64,000 nt of DNA, taken from Gordonia hirsuta DSM 44140 = NBRC 16056. Lineage in GTDB: Bacteria > Actinomycetota > Actinomycetes > Mycobacteriales > Mycobacteriaceae. Shown here piece after piece: positions 45,277 to 52,842 of the stretch (the first letter of the stretch is position 1; each line of letters begins with the position of its first letter). A program made the translations under genes and the position numbers. The notes beneath the pieces are model-generated. The model had not been told where the DNA came from. It worked only from the letters and a program-made list of their open reading frames with translations, and ran no database searches. Location of the stretch: contig NZ_BANT01000029.1 in assembly GCF_000333015.1 (NCBI RefSeq), positions 1 to 64,000 on the forward strand, read 5' to 3'.

Positions 45277-45924
45277 TCACCGTCCGGCGGTGCACAGGGG
45301 AACCACTTCGGAGTATCCGCCGGTGGTCGGGGAGGTCAGGTACAGGCAGTCGGACTGGCCGGCGGCGGCGATGGCCGACCGCACGGCCGCCCAGTCTCCG
45401 CGGGCCAGCGAGGGGGTCCGGGACAGCACGAAGCCCGAGGTTCGGGCGGGATTGGTGACGACCGCCCACCGGTAGTCCGGATCCAGACCGACGATCAGAT
45501 AGTTGGGCAGATCCCGGGGGCCACCCTTGCCGGGCACCCCGGGAAAGCGCACCCGCAGTTGCGCTCCGGTCTGCTCGTCGAGCACGGTGGCCCGGCCGTT
45601 GATCGCGTTGGGGGTGTTCGCCCAGGTGGTGCAGGTATTGCGTACCCGCACATCACCGTTGTCGTACAGGGCGTAGGCGGCCCGGGTATCGCGTGCGCAG
45701 ACCAGGTTGAACGGCTGCGGTACCGCCGCGAGCTGATACCAGGTGCCCAGATAGCGGTTTAGGTCGACCGCGGCCACCGGTTCGGGCGCCCCGGGCGGGG
45801 CCGCGGCCACCGGTCCGGTACCGAGGGTCGACAGTGCGCAGAGGGCGGCCGCACCGGCGATGAGCAGGCCGGTCACGATCTGCCGAAAGTGCCCGGGAAA
45901 GCGCGCCCGGAGTGAGTACGGCAT
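45277..45924 (-). CDS. Exported lipocalin-family protein
   Basis: Secreted lipocalin (Blc-like) of 215 aa, predicted to bind a lipid or hydrophobic ligand outside the membrane. Signal peptide: FRQIVTGLLIAGAAALCALSTLG, ending near VAAAPPG (about residue 42). The lipocalin signature is NRYLGTWYQLAAVPQPF, followed by the strand pattern NTCTTWANTPNAINGRA, and YLIVGLDPDYRWAVV with the YRWAVV conserved strand. An AAGGAA site precedes the ATG. A strong hairpin lies between it and the upstream FAS1 gene. It converges with the photolyase gene, leaving 22 bp. Confidence 0.85.
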   Translation of the reverse strand: MPYSLRARFPGHFRQIVTGLLIAGAAALCALSTLGTGPVAAAPPGAPEPVAAVDLNRYLGTWYQLAAVPQPFNLVCARDTRAAYALYDNGDVRVRNTCTTWANTPNAINGRATVLDEQTGAQLRVRFPGVPGKGGPRDLPNYLIVGLDPDYRWAVVTNPARTSGFVLSRTPSLARGDWAAVRSAIAAAGQSDCLYLTSPTTGGYSEVVPLCTAGR

Positions 45925-45948
45925 CGTCGTTCCTTCGTTTCAGGGGGT

Positions 45949-45982
45949 GACGGTGCGCCGCCTGTGCCGGCGGCGCACCGTC
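45949..45982. terminator. 14-bp hairpin between FAS1 and lipocalin genes
   Basis: GACGGTGCGCCGCC and GGCGGCGCACCGTC pair perfectly around a 6-nt loop, 42 bp past the FAS1 stop. It is likely a terminator of the FAS1 transcript, so the lipocalin gene may need its own promoter or partial read-through. Confidence 0.55.
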
Positions 45983-46023
45983 TCAGGTGCGCGAGCATGC
46001 GGGGGTACGCACACTCGGCGCGG

Positions 46024-46695
46024 TCACTTGTCGTCGGCCGGGGGCATCAGGACGTCGTCGATCAGGTAGACAGTGGCGTTCTCGGTCACGATGCCGCCGC
46101 AGATCACCCCGGCGCCGTTGACCTTCAGATCGTCGCCGCTGCCGGTGACCTTCAGCGTGGCGCCCTCCACCGTGGTGTGCTCGCCGGTGACCTTGTCGGG
46201 TGCGGCCTGCCCGGAGACGACGTGGTAGGTCAGCAGGGAGGTCAGCGCCGGGGCGTCGGTCTTGAGTGCGTCGATCGTGGCCGGGTCGACCTTGGCGAAG
46301 GCCGCGTCCACCGGCGCGAAGACGGTGAATTCTCCGTCGTTGAGCGTGTCGACGAGGTTCACCTCGGGGTTGAGCCCCCCGGACACCGCAGCCGCCAGCG
46401 TGGTGAGCTCGGGGTTGTTGGACACCGCCACCGCCAGCTTCTCGGTCGCCATCTGGGTCAGCGAACCGGGGCCGGTCGGCACGGCCTCGGCGTAGGCCGC
46501 ACATCCGGTTCCCACCAGGCCGGCGGCCGGATCTGCGGTCGAACCGCCGGCGGAGGCCGACATCGCCGAGGCGGACATGCTGGTGGCCGGAGCCGCGGTC
46601 GAATCGTCGTCGCTCGAGCAGGCGCTCATCGTGGCGGCGATGGCCAGCGAGAAGCCGATCGCCGCAATCTTGGCCGTGGTCGTCTTGGTTCCCAT
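46024..46695 (-). CDS. FAS1 (fasciclin) domain lipoprotein, MPT83/MPT70-like
   Basis: Cell-surface lipoprotein of 223 aa with a single fasciclin (FAS1) domain, the architecture of mycobacterial MPT83. A signal peptide with lipobox TMSAC (Cys about residue 26) is followed by a Ser/Ala linker. The FAS1 domain (about residues 85-220) has [19 protein letters not shown] (H1 motif), [10 protein letters not shown], and [14 protein letters not shown] (H2-like end). In M. tuberculosis mpt70 and mpt83 are the best-known SigK targets, and a SigK-type promoter is seen upstream here. The ATG at 46695 has a GAGGGAG site. Confidence 0.9.
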   Translation of the reverse strand: MGTKTTTAKIAAIGFSLAIAATMSACSSDDDSTAAPATSMSASAMSASAGGSTADPAAGLVGTGCAAYAEAVPTGPGSLTQMATEKLAVAVSNNPELTTLAAAVSGGLNPEVNLVDTLNDGEFTVFAPVDAAFAKVDPATIDALKTDAPALTSLLTYHVVSGQAAPDKVTGEHTTVEGATLKVTGSGDDLKVNGAGVICGGIVTENATVYLIDDVLMPPADDK

Positions 46696-46757
46696 GTCTA
46701 GCTCCCTCATTGTGTGAGTGCCGGCGGACGCCGGTCTCGTCAGCAGTGACATAGGTG

Positions 46758-46784
46758 ATTCGGGCCTGTTCCAGAAGCGGATGG
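46758..46784 (-). promoter_or_regulatory. SigK-type promoter upstream of FAS1 lipoprotein gene
   Basis: On the minus strand CCATCC (46784-46779), a 15-bp spacer and CCGAAT (46763-46758) match the element before the FAD gene exactly in both hexamers and spacing. It leaves a 5' leader of about 55 nt with a good ribosome site. Confidence 0.7.
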
Positions 46785-46839
46785 GTCTGGACGGGAAATA
46801 TTTTTCGCACGCCCCCGGCGGGCCGAACTCGTGCAGCCG

Positions 46840-46881
46840 GGTTCGTTCAGCCCGGTTCGTTCAGCCCAGTTCGTTCAAGGC
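46840..46881. repeat. 14-bp tandem repeat at the SRPBCC gene stop
   Basis: GGTTCGTTCAGCCC occurs twice exactly (46840, 46854), followed by a degenerate copy (46868-46881). The repeat overlaps the stop and last codons of the SRPBCC gene. It resembles the 14-bp array at the pks13 end in length and placement, although the unit differs. Confidence 0.75.
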
Positions 46882-47295
46882 CGTGCGCAGTCCCTCTGCT
46901 CCCTCGCGCAGCAGCCTGCGCACCGCGATCGTCAGCAGCGGCTCGAGTACGCGGAAGAAACCGTGGAAGTCGAATTCCACGGCATAGGTCACCTCGGTGC
47001 CGGCGGGCGTGCTGGTCACGGTGATGGTGTCGACCGCGGTGACCGCCTTCTTCTCCCCGCGCAACCGGATCAGCGTCGGCGACTCCAGGTCGGTCAGTCG
47101 GTACACCAGTTCGGTCTGCGCACCGGCGAACTTGCTGACGACCTCGTACTCCGAGCCCACCTGACCGTCACCGGCGATCCGGGTGACCCGGATCGCGCTC
47201 GGATCCCAGTGCTGGGCGGTGGTGAAATCCGCCAGGTACTCGAAGACCGCTCGCGCCGGCGTCGCGGTCTGCACGGTGCGCTGCAAGCTGATCAT
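46861..47295 (-). CDS. SRPBCC (START-like) family protein
   Basis: A 144-aa SRPBCC-fold protein with a hydrophobic ligand cavity; the function is unknown. It starts MISLQRTVQTATPARAVFEYLADF, a typical polyketide-cyclase/dehydrase N-terminus, with AQHWDPS and a long C-terminal helix PLLTIAVRRLLREG. The ATG overlaps the SDR stop by 4 bp (ATGA) with a GGAGG site, so it is co-translated with the SDR. Confidence 0.8.
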   Translation of the reverse strand: MISLQRTVQTATPARAVFEYLADFTTAQHWDPSAIRVTRIAGDGQVGSEYEVVSKFAGAQTELVYRLTDLESPTLIRLRGEKKAVTAVDTITVTSTPAGTEVTYAVEFDFHGFFRVLEPLLTIAVRRLLREGAEGLRTALNELG

Positions 47296-48242
47296 CGTTC
47301 CTCCATTTCCGCCGCGGCGCGGACCTCACGCCAGACGGCACGTCGTTCGGTCTCACTGAACTCGGTTCGTTTCCGGTAGTGCAGCCGTCGGCTGCGCCGG
47401 TCGTGCCAGAATTCTCCGGTCGCCGGTGCCGGGCGGGTCGCGAGCAACCACACGGCGGTATCGGCGCCCTGGTCGGCGCTGCGCAACAGCGGTCGCGTCA
47501 GCCGGGCGAAACGCGGCAGCGAGTCGCTCACCCCGGGGGTGTCGACCCAGCCCGGATGCATAGCCGCGACCATCACATCCGCCGGACCCCACCGCTCGGC
47601 CAGCAGCGGCAGCAGCGCGGTCTGCACGCGTTTGCTCCGGGCGTAGGCGCGTGCCCCGCGGTAGTCGCCGGACCGGTACTGCAGATCGTCGACGGGCAGT
47701 CCGGTGGTGTACATCCCGCCCGACGACATGAAGATCACCCGCGGATCGGGACTCTGCGCCAACCGTGGGAGCAGCAGGTCGGTCAGCAGCAGCGGTCCCA
47801 GCACGTGCGTGGCCAGCGACAGTTCGTGGCCATCGACGGAGTCGGTGCGTTCGGGCGGCATCACCCCGGCGTTGTGCACGATCGCGTCGACGGGCCCCTG
47901 TTCCAGGCGTCCGGCGAGCCGGCGAACCTGACCGAGGTCGGAGACGTCGGCGAGTTCGATGCTCACCTCGGCCGCGGGATTGCGGCGCACGATCTGTTCC
48001 CGCACCGCCCCTGCCCGCTGCCGGTGGCGGCCGATCAGCACCGCATGCCCGCCCAAATCGGTCACACGGCCGGCGATCGCCGCACCGATCCCGGAGGTGG
48101 CCCCGGTGACCAGGACGGTACGCCCGATCAGCGCTCCCGGCGCGGGATCGTCGTCGGGCCACTCGGCGGCACGAACGCGGAAACCGATCTTCGAATAGCC
48201 GGGTACCACGGTCCTCTCCAGCGCCGCATCGACCAGATCCAT
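47292..48242 (-). CDS. Short-chain dehydrogenase/reductase
   Basis: NAD(P)-dependent SDR, 316 aa, with an N-terminal extension before VLVTGATSGIGAA (glycine motif about residues 43-55). HNAGVMPPERT corresponds to NAG, MSSGGMY contains the catalytic Ser, and YARSK is YxxxK. The length and the N-terminal MDLVDAALERTVVPGYSKIGFRVR suggest a DHRS12-like subgroup. It is paired with an SRPBCC gene downstream. SDR-SRPBCC genes near photolyase, lipocalin and CFA genes recur in bacterial light-stress clusters, but no SigK motif was found in front of this pair. Confidence 0.85.
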   Translation of the reverse strand: MDLVDAALERTVVPGYSKIGFRVRAAEWPDDDPAPGALIGRTVLVTGATSGIGAAIAGRVTDLGGHAVLIGRHRQRAGAVREQIVRRNPAAEVSIELADVSDLGQVRRLAGRLEQGPVDAIVHNAGVMPPERTDSVDGHELSLATHVLGPLLLTDLLLPRLAQSPDPRVIFMSSGGMYTTGLPVDDLQYRSGDYRGARAYARSKRVQTALLPLLAERWGPADVMVAAMHPGWVDTPGVSDSLPRFARLTRPLLRSADQGADTAVWLLATRPAPATGEFWHDRRSRRLHYRKRTEFSETERRAVWREVRAAAEMEER

Positions 48243-48363
48243 GGGCCGTTCTCCTCACCTCGAGTCGCACGCCGATGGCGCTGATCACCAACGTACCCTC
48301 GCCGCGGCCGGTCCCGATAAGCTGGACGAACAGCCCTTGCTCTACCCGAAAGGTCTCAGCCCC

Positions 48364-49971
48364 GTGCAGATCACCTCCATCGGCCATGCCGGTTTCCACA
48401 TCCAGACCGCGGCCGGCTCGATCCTCTGCGACCCGTGGGTCAACCCCGCCTACTTCGCCTCGTGGATTCCGTTCCCCGACAACACCGAGCTGGACTGGAA
48501 GGCCCTGGGCGACTGCGACTACCTGTACGTCTCGCACCTGCACCGGGATCATTACGACGAGCAGAACCTGATCGAGAACGTCAACAAGGACGCCACGGTG
48601 CTGCTGCCGGACTATCCGGTGCCCGACCTCAAGCGCGACCTCGAGCGCCTGGGCTTCCACAAGTTCGTCGAGACCACCGACTCGGTCAAGCACCACGTCT
48701 CCGGCCCCAAGGGCGACCTGGACGTGATGATCATCGCGCTGCGCGCACCGGCCGATGGGCCGATCGGTGACTCGGGCATCCTGATCGACGACGGCGAGAC
48801 CGTCGTTTTCAACATGAACGATGCCCGCCCGATCGATCTGGATGTGGTGAAGAAGGAGTTCGGGCACGTCGACGTGCATCTGCTGCAGTACTCCGGTGCC
48901 ATCTGGTACCCAATGGTCTACGACATCCCCCGCAAGTCGAAAGCCAACTTCGCCAAGCAGAAGCGTCAGCGCGGAATGGACCGGGCGCGCAGCTACATCG
49001 AGCAGGTCGGCGCCACCTGGGTGGTGCCCTCGGCCGGTCCCCCGATGTTCCTCGACGACGAGCTGTACGGCGTCAACGACTTCAACACCGGCAGCGAGGC
49101 GGATCAGGCCTCGATCTTCCCCGACCAGGCCGAGTTCCTGGAGCAGATGAAGACCCACGGCACCGACGACGGCGAACACCATCGCGGTCTGATGATGGTG
49201 TCGGGGTCCACGGCCGAGTTCCGCGGCAGTGATCTGCTCGAGATCGAGCACCCGTATCCGCCCGAGCAGGTCTTCGGCGAGAACAAGAAGCCGTATCTGG
49301 ACCGGATGAAGGAGAAGTTCGCGCCGATCATCGCCGCGGAGAAGGCCACCTGGGCACCGGCCGACGGCGAGCCGCTGCTGCCGCAGCTCAAGGCCCTGTT
49401 CGAGCCGATCATGGCCGAGTCGGATCTGATCTGCGACGGCATCGGCTATCCGGTCGGCCTGGTGATCGGCGACGAGACCTTCGTGATCGACTTCCCGCAG
49501 CGGAGCGTCCGGATGCGCGAAGAGGGCGACGGCAAGTACCGCTACGGCTTCCGGATCGCCCCCGAACTGGTGCGCACCGTGCTGCGCGACGACGAACCGG
49601 ACTGGGTCAACACGATCTTCCTGTCGACCCGGTTCACCACCTGGCGGATCGGCGGATACAACGAGTACCTGTACACCTTCTTCAAGTGCCTGACCCCCGA
49701 GCGGATCCAGTACGCCGACGGCTGGTTCTCCGAGGCGCACGACGACGATGCCTCCATCGAGCTGGACGGCTGGACCATTCAGCGGCGCTGCCCGCACCTG
49801 AAGGCCGATCTGAGCAAGTTCGGCGTGATCGAGGGCGACAAGCTGACCTGCAACCTGCACGGCTGGCAGTGGGATCTGAAGTCGGGGCGCTGCCTGACCT
49901 CCAGCGGTCACGAGATCCGCGCCGAACGCACCGATGAGGTGCAGACCGCCGACGAGAAGGTCGGCAGCTGA
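48364..49971 (+). CDS. Metallo-beta-lactamase-fold hydrolase fused to a C-terminal Rieske domain
   Basis: A fusion of an UlaG/NAPE-PLD-like MBL-fold domain (N-terminal) and a Rieske [2Fe-2S] domain (C-terminal), about 535 aa. The GTG at 48364 with an AAAGGT site starts at QITSIGHAGFHIQTAAG; the frame is open to 48241. The MBL motif is YVSHLHRDHYDE (about residues 55-66), then GPIGDSGILIDD and MNDAR. The Rieske ligands CPH (RRCPHLKAD) and CxxH (TCNLHGWQW) are complete. The domain pairing recalls CMP-sialic acid hydroxylase but in a different order. No function can be assigned. It is followed with a 4-bp overlap by a CoA-transferase. Confidence 0.82.
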   Translation: MQITSIGHAGFHIQTAAGSILCDPWVNPAYFASWIPFPDNTELDWKALGDCDYLYVSHLHRDHYDEQNLIENVNKDATVLLPDYPVPDLKRDLERLGFHKFVETTDSVKHHVSGPKGDLDVMIIALRAPADGPIGDSGILIDDGETVVFNMNDARPIDLDVVKKEFGHVDVHLLQYSGAIWYPMVYDIPRKSKANFAKQKRQRGMDRARSYIEQVGATWVVPSAGPPMFLDDELYGVNDFNTGSEADQASIFPDQAEFLEQMKTHGTDDGEHHRGLMMVSGSTAEFRGSDLLEIEHPYPPEQVFGENKKPYLDRMKEKFAPIIAAEKATWAPADGEPLLPQLKALFEPIMAESDLICDGIGYPVGLVIGDETFVIDFPQRSVRMREEGDGKYRYGFRIAPELVRTVLRDDEPDWVNTIFLSTRFTTWRIGGYNEYLYTFFKCLTPERIQYADGWFSEAHDDDASIELDGWTIQRRCPHLKADLSKFGVIEGDKLTCNLHGWQWDLKSGRCLTSSGHEIRAERTDEVQTADEKVGS

Positions 49972-51173
49972 CGCCCAGCCCTCACCCGCTCGACGGCTAC
50001 ACCGTCGTCGCCGTCGAGCAGGCGGTGGCCGCGCCGCTGGCCACCCGTCAGCTCGCCGATCTGGGTGCGCGGGTGATCAAGGTGGAACGTCCCGGCGGTG
50101 GCGATCTGGCCCGCGGGTACGACCACGTGGTCGAGGGCACCGGCGCCCATTTCGTCTGGCTCAACCGCGGCAAGGAGTCCCTTGCGGTGGACCTCAAGTC
50201 CGCCGCCGGCCGGACGCTGGTCCAACGGCTGATCGCCTCGGCCGACGTCTTTGTGCAGAATCTGGCGCCCGGGGCCGCGCAGCGGCTGGGCCTGGGTGCC
50301 GAGCAGCTGCGCGCCGACCATCCCGAACTGGTGACGGTCGCCCTGTCGGGGTTCGGTCCCGGCGGCCCGTACTCGCAGCGCAAGTCCTACGACATGCTGA
50401 TCCAGGCCGAGGCCGGCCTGATCTCGATCACCGGCACCCCCGAGTCGGCCGCGAAGACGGGGATCCCCACCGCCGACATCGCCGCGGGCATGTATGCGGC
50501 CCAGTCCGTTCTGGCCGCCCTGCTGCGCCGGTCCCGCACCGGCGAGGGGGCCACCATCGACGTCTCGATGCTCGAGGCCACCATCGAATGGATGGGGTAT
50601 CCGATGTACGCGCGGATGTACTCGGGCGTCGAACCCGAACGGATGGGTGTCGGCCACACCGCGATCGCTCCCTACAACACCTATCCGGCCGCCGACGGCG
50701 AGGTGCTGATCGGGGTGCAGAGCGACAACGGCTGGCGCGATCTGATGACCGAAGTATTCGACCGGCCGGACCTGGTCGCCGATCCCCGTTTCGTCACCAA
50801 TATCGCCCGGGTGGAGAATCGCGCCGCCTGCGATGCCCTCGTCGCCGAGCTCAGCGCCCGGTTCAGCGTCGCCGAACTGACCGCCCGCCTGGCGGCCGCC
50901 GGGGTACCGGCAGCGCAACTCAACGGTGTCGGCGGTGCGGTGGAGCATCCGCAGTTGCAGGCCCGGGACCGCTGGCGCGAGGTCGGCACCGAACACAGTC
51001 GGGTACCGGCGCTGCTGCCACCGGCCACCTTCGCCGACCACGAGCCCCCGATGGGCGACGTCCCCGCCCTCGGCGAGCACACCGTCGCGATTCTGGCGGA
51101 ACTGGGAATGCCTGAAGCCGACATCTCCGCAGTCCTGGCCGCGGGCATCGCCGCTACCGTCAGGCGCGGTTGA
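49968..51173 (+). CDS. CaiB/BaiF (class III) CoA-transferase
   Basis: Family III CoA-transferase moving CoA between carboxylic acids; the substrate is unknown. The fold begins PLDGYTVVAVEQAVAAPLATRQLADLGARVIKVE, then NRGKESLAVDLKS with the catalytic Asp, VALSGFGPGGPYS, and TPESAAKTGIPTADIAAGMY. The first ATG or GTG in frame is at 50025, but that start would lack the first beta strand. A CTG at 49968 overlapping the upstream TGA restores it and gives 401 aa. The CTG start is an inference from homology. A 14-bp hairpin follows the stop. Confidence 0.8.
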   Translation: MTPSPHPLDGYTVVAVEQAVAAPLATRQLADLGARVIKVERPGGGDLARGYDHVVEGTGAHFVWLNRGKESLAVDLKSAAGRTLVQRLIASADVFVQNLAPGAAQRLGLGAEQLRADHPELVTVALSGFGPGGPYSQRKSYDMLIQAEAGLISITGTPESAAKTGIPTADIAAGMYAAQSVLAALLRRSRTGEGATIDVSMLEATIEWMGYPMYARMYSGVEPERMGVGHTAIAPYNTYPAADGEVLIGVQSDNGWRDLMTEVFDRPDLVADPRFVTNIARVENRAACDALVAELSARFSVAELTARLAAAGVPAAQLNGVGGAVEHPQLQARDRWREVGTEHSRVPALLPPATFADHEPPMGDVPALGEHTVAILAELGMPEADISAVLAAGIAATVRRG

Positions 51174-51181
51174 ATACGTAC

Positions 51182-51212
51182 TCCGTTTCCGACCTGGGAG
51201 GTCGGAAACGGA
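51182..51212. terminator. 14-bp hairpin after CoA-transferase gene
   Basis: TCCGTTTCCGACCT and AGGTCGGAAACGGA pair around a GGG loop 8 bp after the stop. It is a strong terminator candidate between the convergent CoA-transferase and AMIN-like lipoprotein genes. Confidence 0.6.
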
Positions 51213-51295
51213 ACATAGGCTTGTTCGCTCCGCTCGGGCGGTATCGCGCGGTCGACGATTCCGTTCGCCGACCGCGTCTGCGCGCTGTGGGCCGG

Positions 51296-51919
51296 TCAGC
51301 GCGCGATATCGAGGACCACCCGGGTCGGTGACGTCAGCGCACTGACCGTGACGGCGGGCCGGACCGCAGCAGTGCCGACGAATGCCAGCACCTCGCCCTC
51401 GAACGGGCCGCCGACCTGCACTCGCGTGATCTCCCCGGCGCCGGGGACGGTCCCGGTGAACGGGGTGCGGCCGGTGTCGAAGGGGTAGCCGACGCCGGTC
51501 AGGGCCACCGAGATCACTCCGGAACCGGGCAACTCGACCGGGTGCCCGCTCCCGGCCTCGGCCGGCCGGTCGGTGTAGTCGATCCGCCACCCCGGGGTCC
51601 CGCGACCGGCGAACTCGAAGACCACTCGATCGAAGCCCTCATGTGCACCGGTGCGGACCTCCGTCACGGTCAGCTGCGCCCCCGTCGAGGGCGCGTGGCT
51701 GGTCGGCAGGGTTCCGGTGGGCACCGATGCCGCCGGCGGCGATGTCATGGCCTCGGGCGACGACGGCTCGTCCGAGCCCGGTGCGGTGACGGTGTCGGTG
51801 ACCTGATCGGTGACGGTCACCGTCGGCCCATCGGTCGGCGATCCGGGGTCGGTCTGGGTGCAGCCGGTCAACAGCAGTGCCGTCGCGGCCACGACGGGGA
51901 CGAGTCGCGGATACCTCAT
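51296..51919 (-). CDS. Lipoprotein with AMIN-like domain
   Basis: A 207-aa lipoprotein: signal peptide with lipobox LLTGC (Cys about residue 20), a Thr/Val/Pro-rich disordered linker (DGPTVTVTDQVTDTVTAPG), then a C-terminal beta domain of the AMIN-like type found in actinobacteria (EGFDRVVFEFAGRGTPGWRIDYTDRP, VALTGVGYPFDTG, SPTRVVLDIAR). AMIN-type domains bind peptidoglycan or glycans in amidases. A TAGACC box lies 6 nt before the ATG, overlapping a GGAGAG site, so both leaderless and standard initiation are possible. Confidence 0.78.
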   Translation of the reverse strand: MRYPRLVPVVAATALLLTGCTQTDPGSPTDGPTVTVTDQVTDTVTAPGSDEPSSPEAMTSPPAASVPTGTLPTSHAPSTGAQLTVTEVRTGAHEGFDRVVFEFAGRGTPGWRIDYTDRPAEAGSGHPVELPGSGVISVALTGVGYPFDTGRTPFTGTVPGAGEITRVQVGGPFEGEVLAFVGTAAVRPAVTVSALTSPTRVVLDIAR

Positions 51920-51948
51920 CTCTCCGGTCTACTCCGCTTTGTCCCCGG

Positions 51949-52776
51949 CTACACGATTTCGGCCAGGTGCGCGCCGATCATGAACTCCTCCATGAAATCG
52001 GCATACCAGGGCCGCCGACCGTCGGCTTTGAAGACCACGCCGTGTCCGACCAGCTCGGCGGCTCCGGCATCCGGCCACATCTGTCGCAGTTCCCGAATCC
52101 GCTTCTCCCGTGCCTCGAGGGCGTCGGCGTGGACGGCCAGCTCGGCCAGGTAGCGGTCCCGGTCGGTGTACGGCCCCTTGTGATGGAAGGTGGTGTAGAC
52201 AGCGGCCTCGATCTGCGCGCAGCGCTCCAGTGAGGCCCGCACGTCCGCCAGCTCCGAACCCTCATCGCAGTAGACCGGCCCGAACGAGGACAGGTCGACG
52301 TCCGCGAGAAAGAAGACCCCGTCCGGTTCAACGTAAAACCCGCTGTGTCCGGCGGTGTGCCCCGGCAACGCCACCACCGAGATGCGCACGCCACCGCCGA
52401 CATCGATCACCGTGCCGTCGTCGAAGGCGGTCACATCCGGCCGCGGATCCAGACGGTACTGTTCGCGCACGCCGTCGGCGATCTGACCGGCAGGCAGGTG
52501 CGTGACGCGGCAGAACTCCTCCCACGAGGCCACCGCCGGCGCGTCAGCACGGTGCGCCATGACCGGGGCGGCGGTCGCTCCCAGCCCGACCAGGTGATCT
52601 TCGTGGGCGTGACTGAGCAGCACCAGGTCCACGCCGTCGGCGGGATGGTCGACCGAGGAGTCCACCTGCACCACTGTGTCGCCGCCGTGAATGCGGAGCG
52701 GATTCCCCTTCGGATAGGCGCCGCCGCCGGTGCCGCGGAGCACGGTGACGTGTTCGGTGAGCCGGACGTGTTCCAT
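51949..52776 (-). CDS. MBL-fold metallo-hydrolase
   Basis: Metallo-beta-lactamase-fold hydrolase of 275 aa; the substrate is not known. Metal motif LLSHAHEDHLVG (HxHxDH), a later His in PGHTAGHSGFYVE, and the Asp of FLADVDLSSFGPVYCDEGSE are visible. It reads MEHVRLTEHVTVLRGT at the N-terminus. TAGGGT lies 8 nt before the ATG, suggesting a leaderless start. It is on the same strand as the AMIN-like lipoprotein gene, 29 bp apart. Confidence 0.85.
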   Translation of the reverse strand: MEHVRLTEHVTVLRGTGGGAYPKGNPLRIHGGDTVVQVDSSVDHPADGVDLVLLSHAHEDHLVGLGATAAPVMAHRADAPAVASWEEFCRVTHLPAGQIADGVREQYRLDPRPDVTAFDDGTVIDVGGGVRISVVALPGHTAGHSGFYVEPDGVFFLADVDLSSFGPVYCDEGSELADVRASLERCAQIEAAVYTTFHHKGPYTDRDRYLAELAVHADALEAREKRIRELRQMWPDAGAAELVGHGVVFKADGRRPWYADFMEEFMIGAHLAEIV

Positions 52777-52784
52777 GCCCGTCG

Positions 52785-52790
52785 ACCCTA
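52785..52790 (-). promoter_or_regulatory. -10 box of MBL hydrolase gene
   Basis: TAGGGT on the minus strand lies 8 nt before the ATG. No Shine-Dalgarno sequence is present. Confidence 0.4.
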
Positions 52791-52842
52791 GTCGCCCCCT
52801 CGGCGGCGCGCCTCAGCCCTGTAGCCGCGAACCGGTCTCAGG

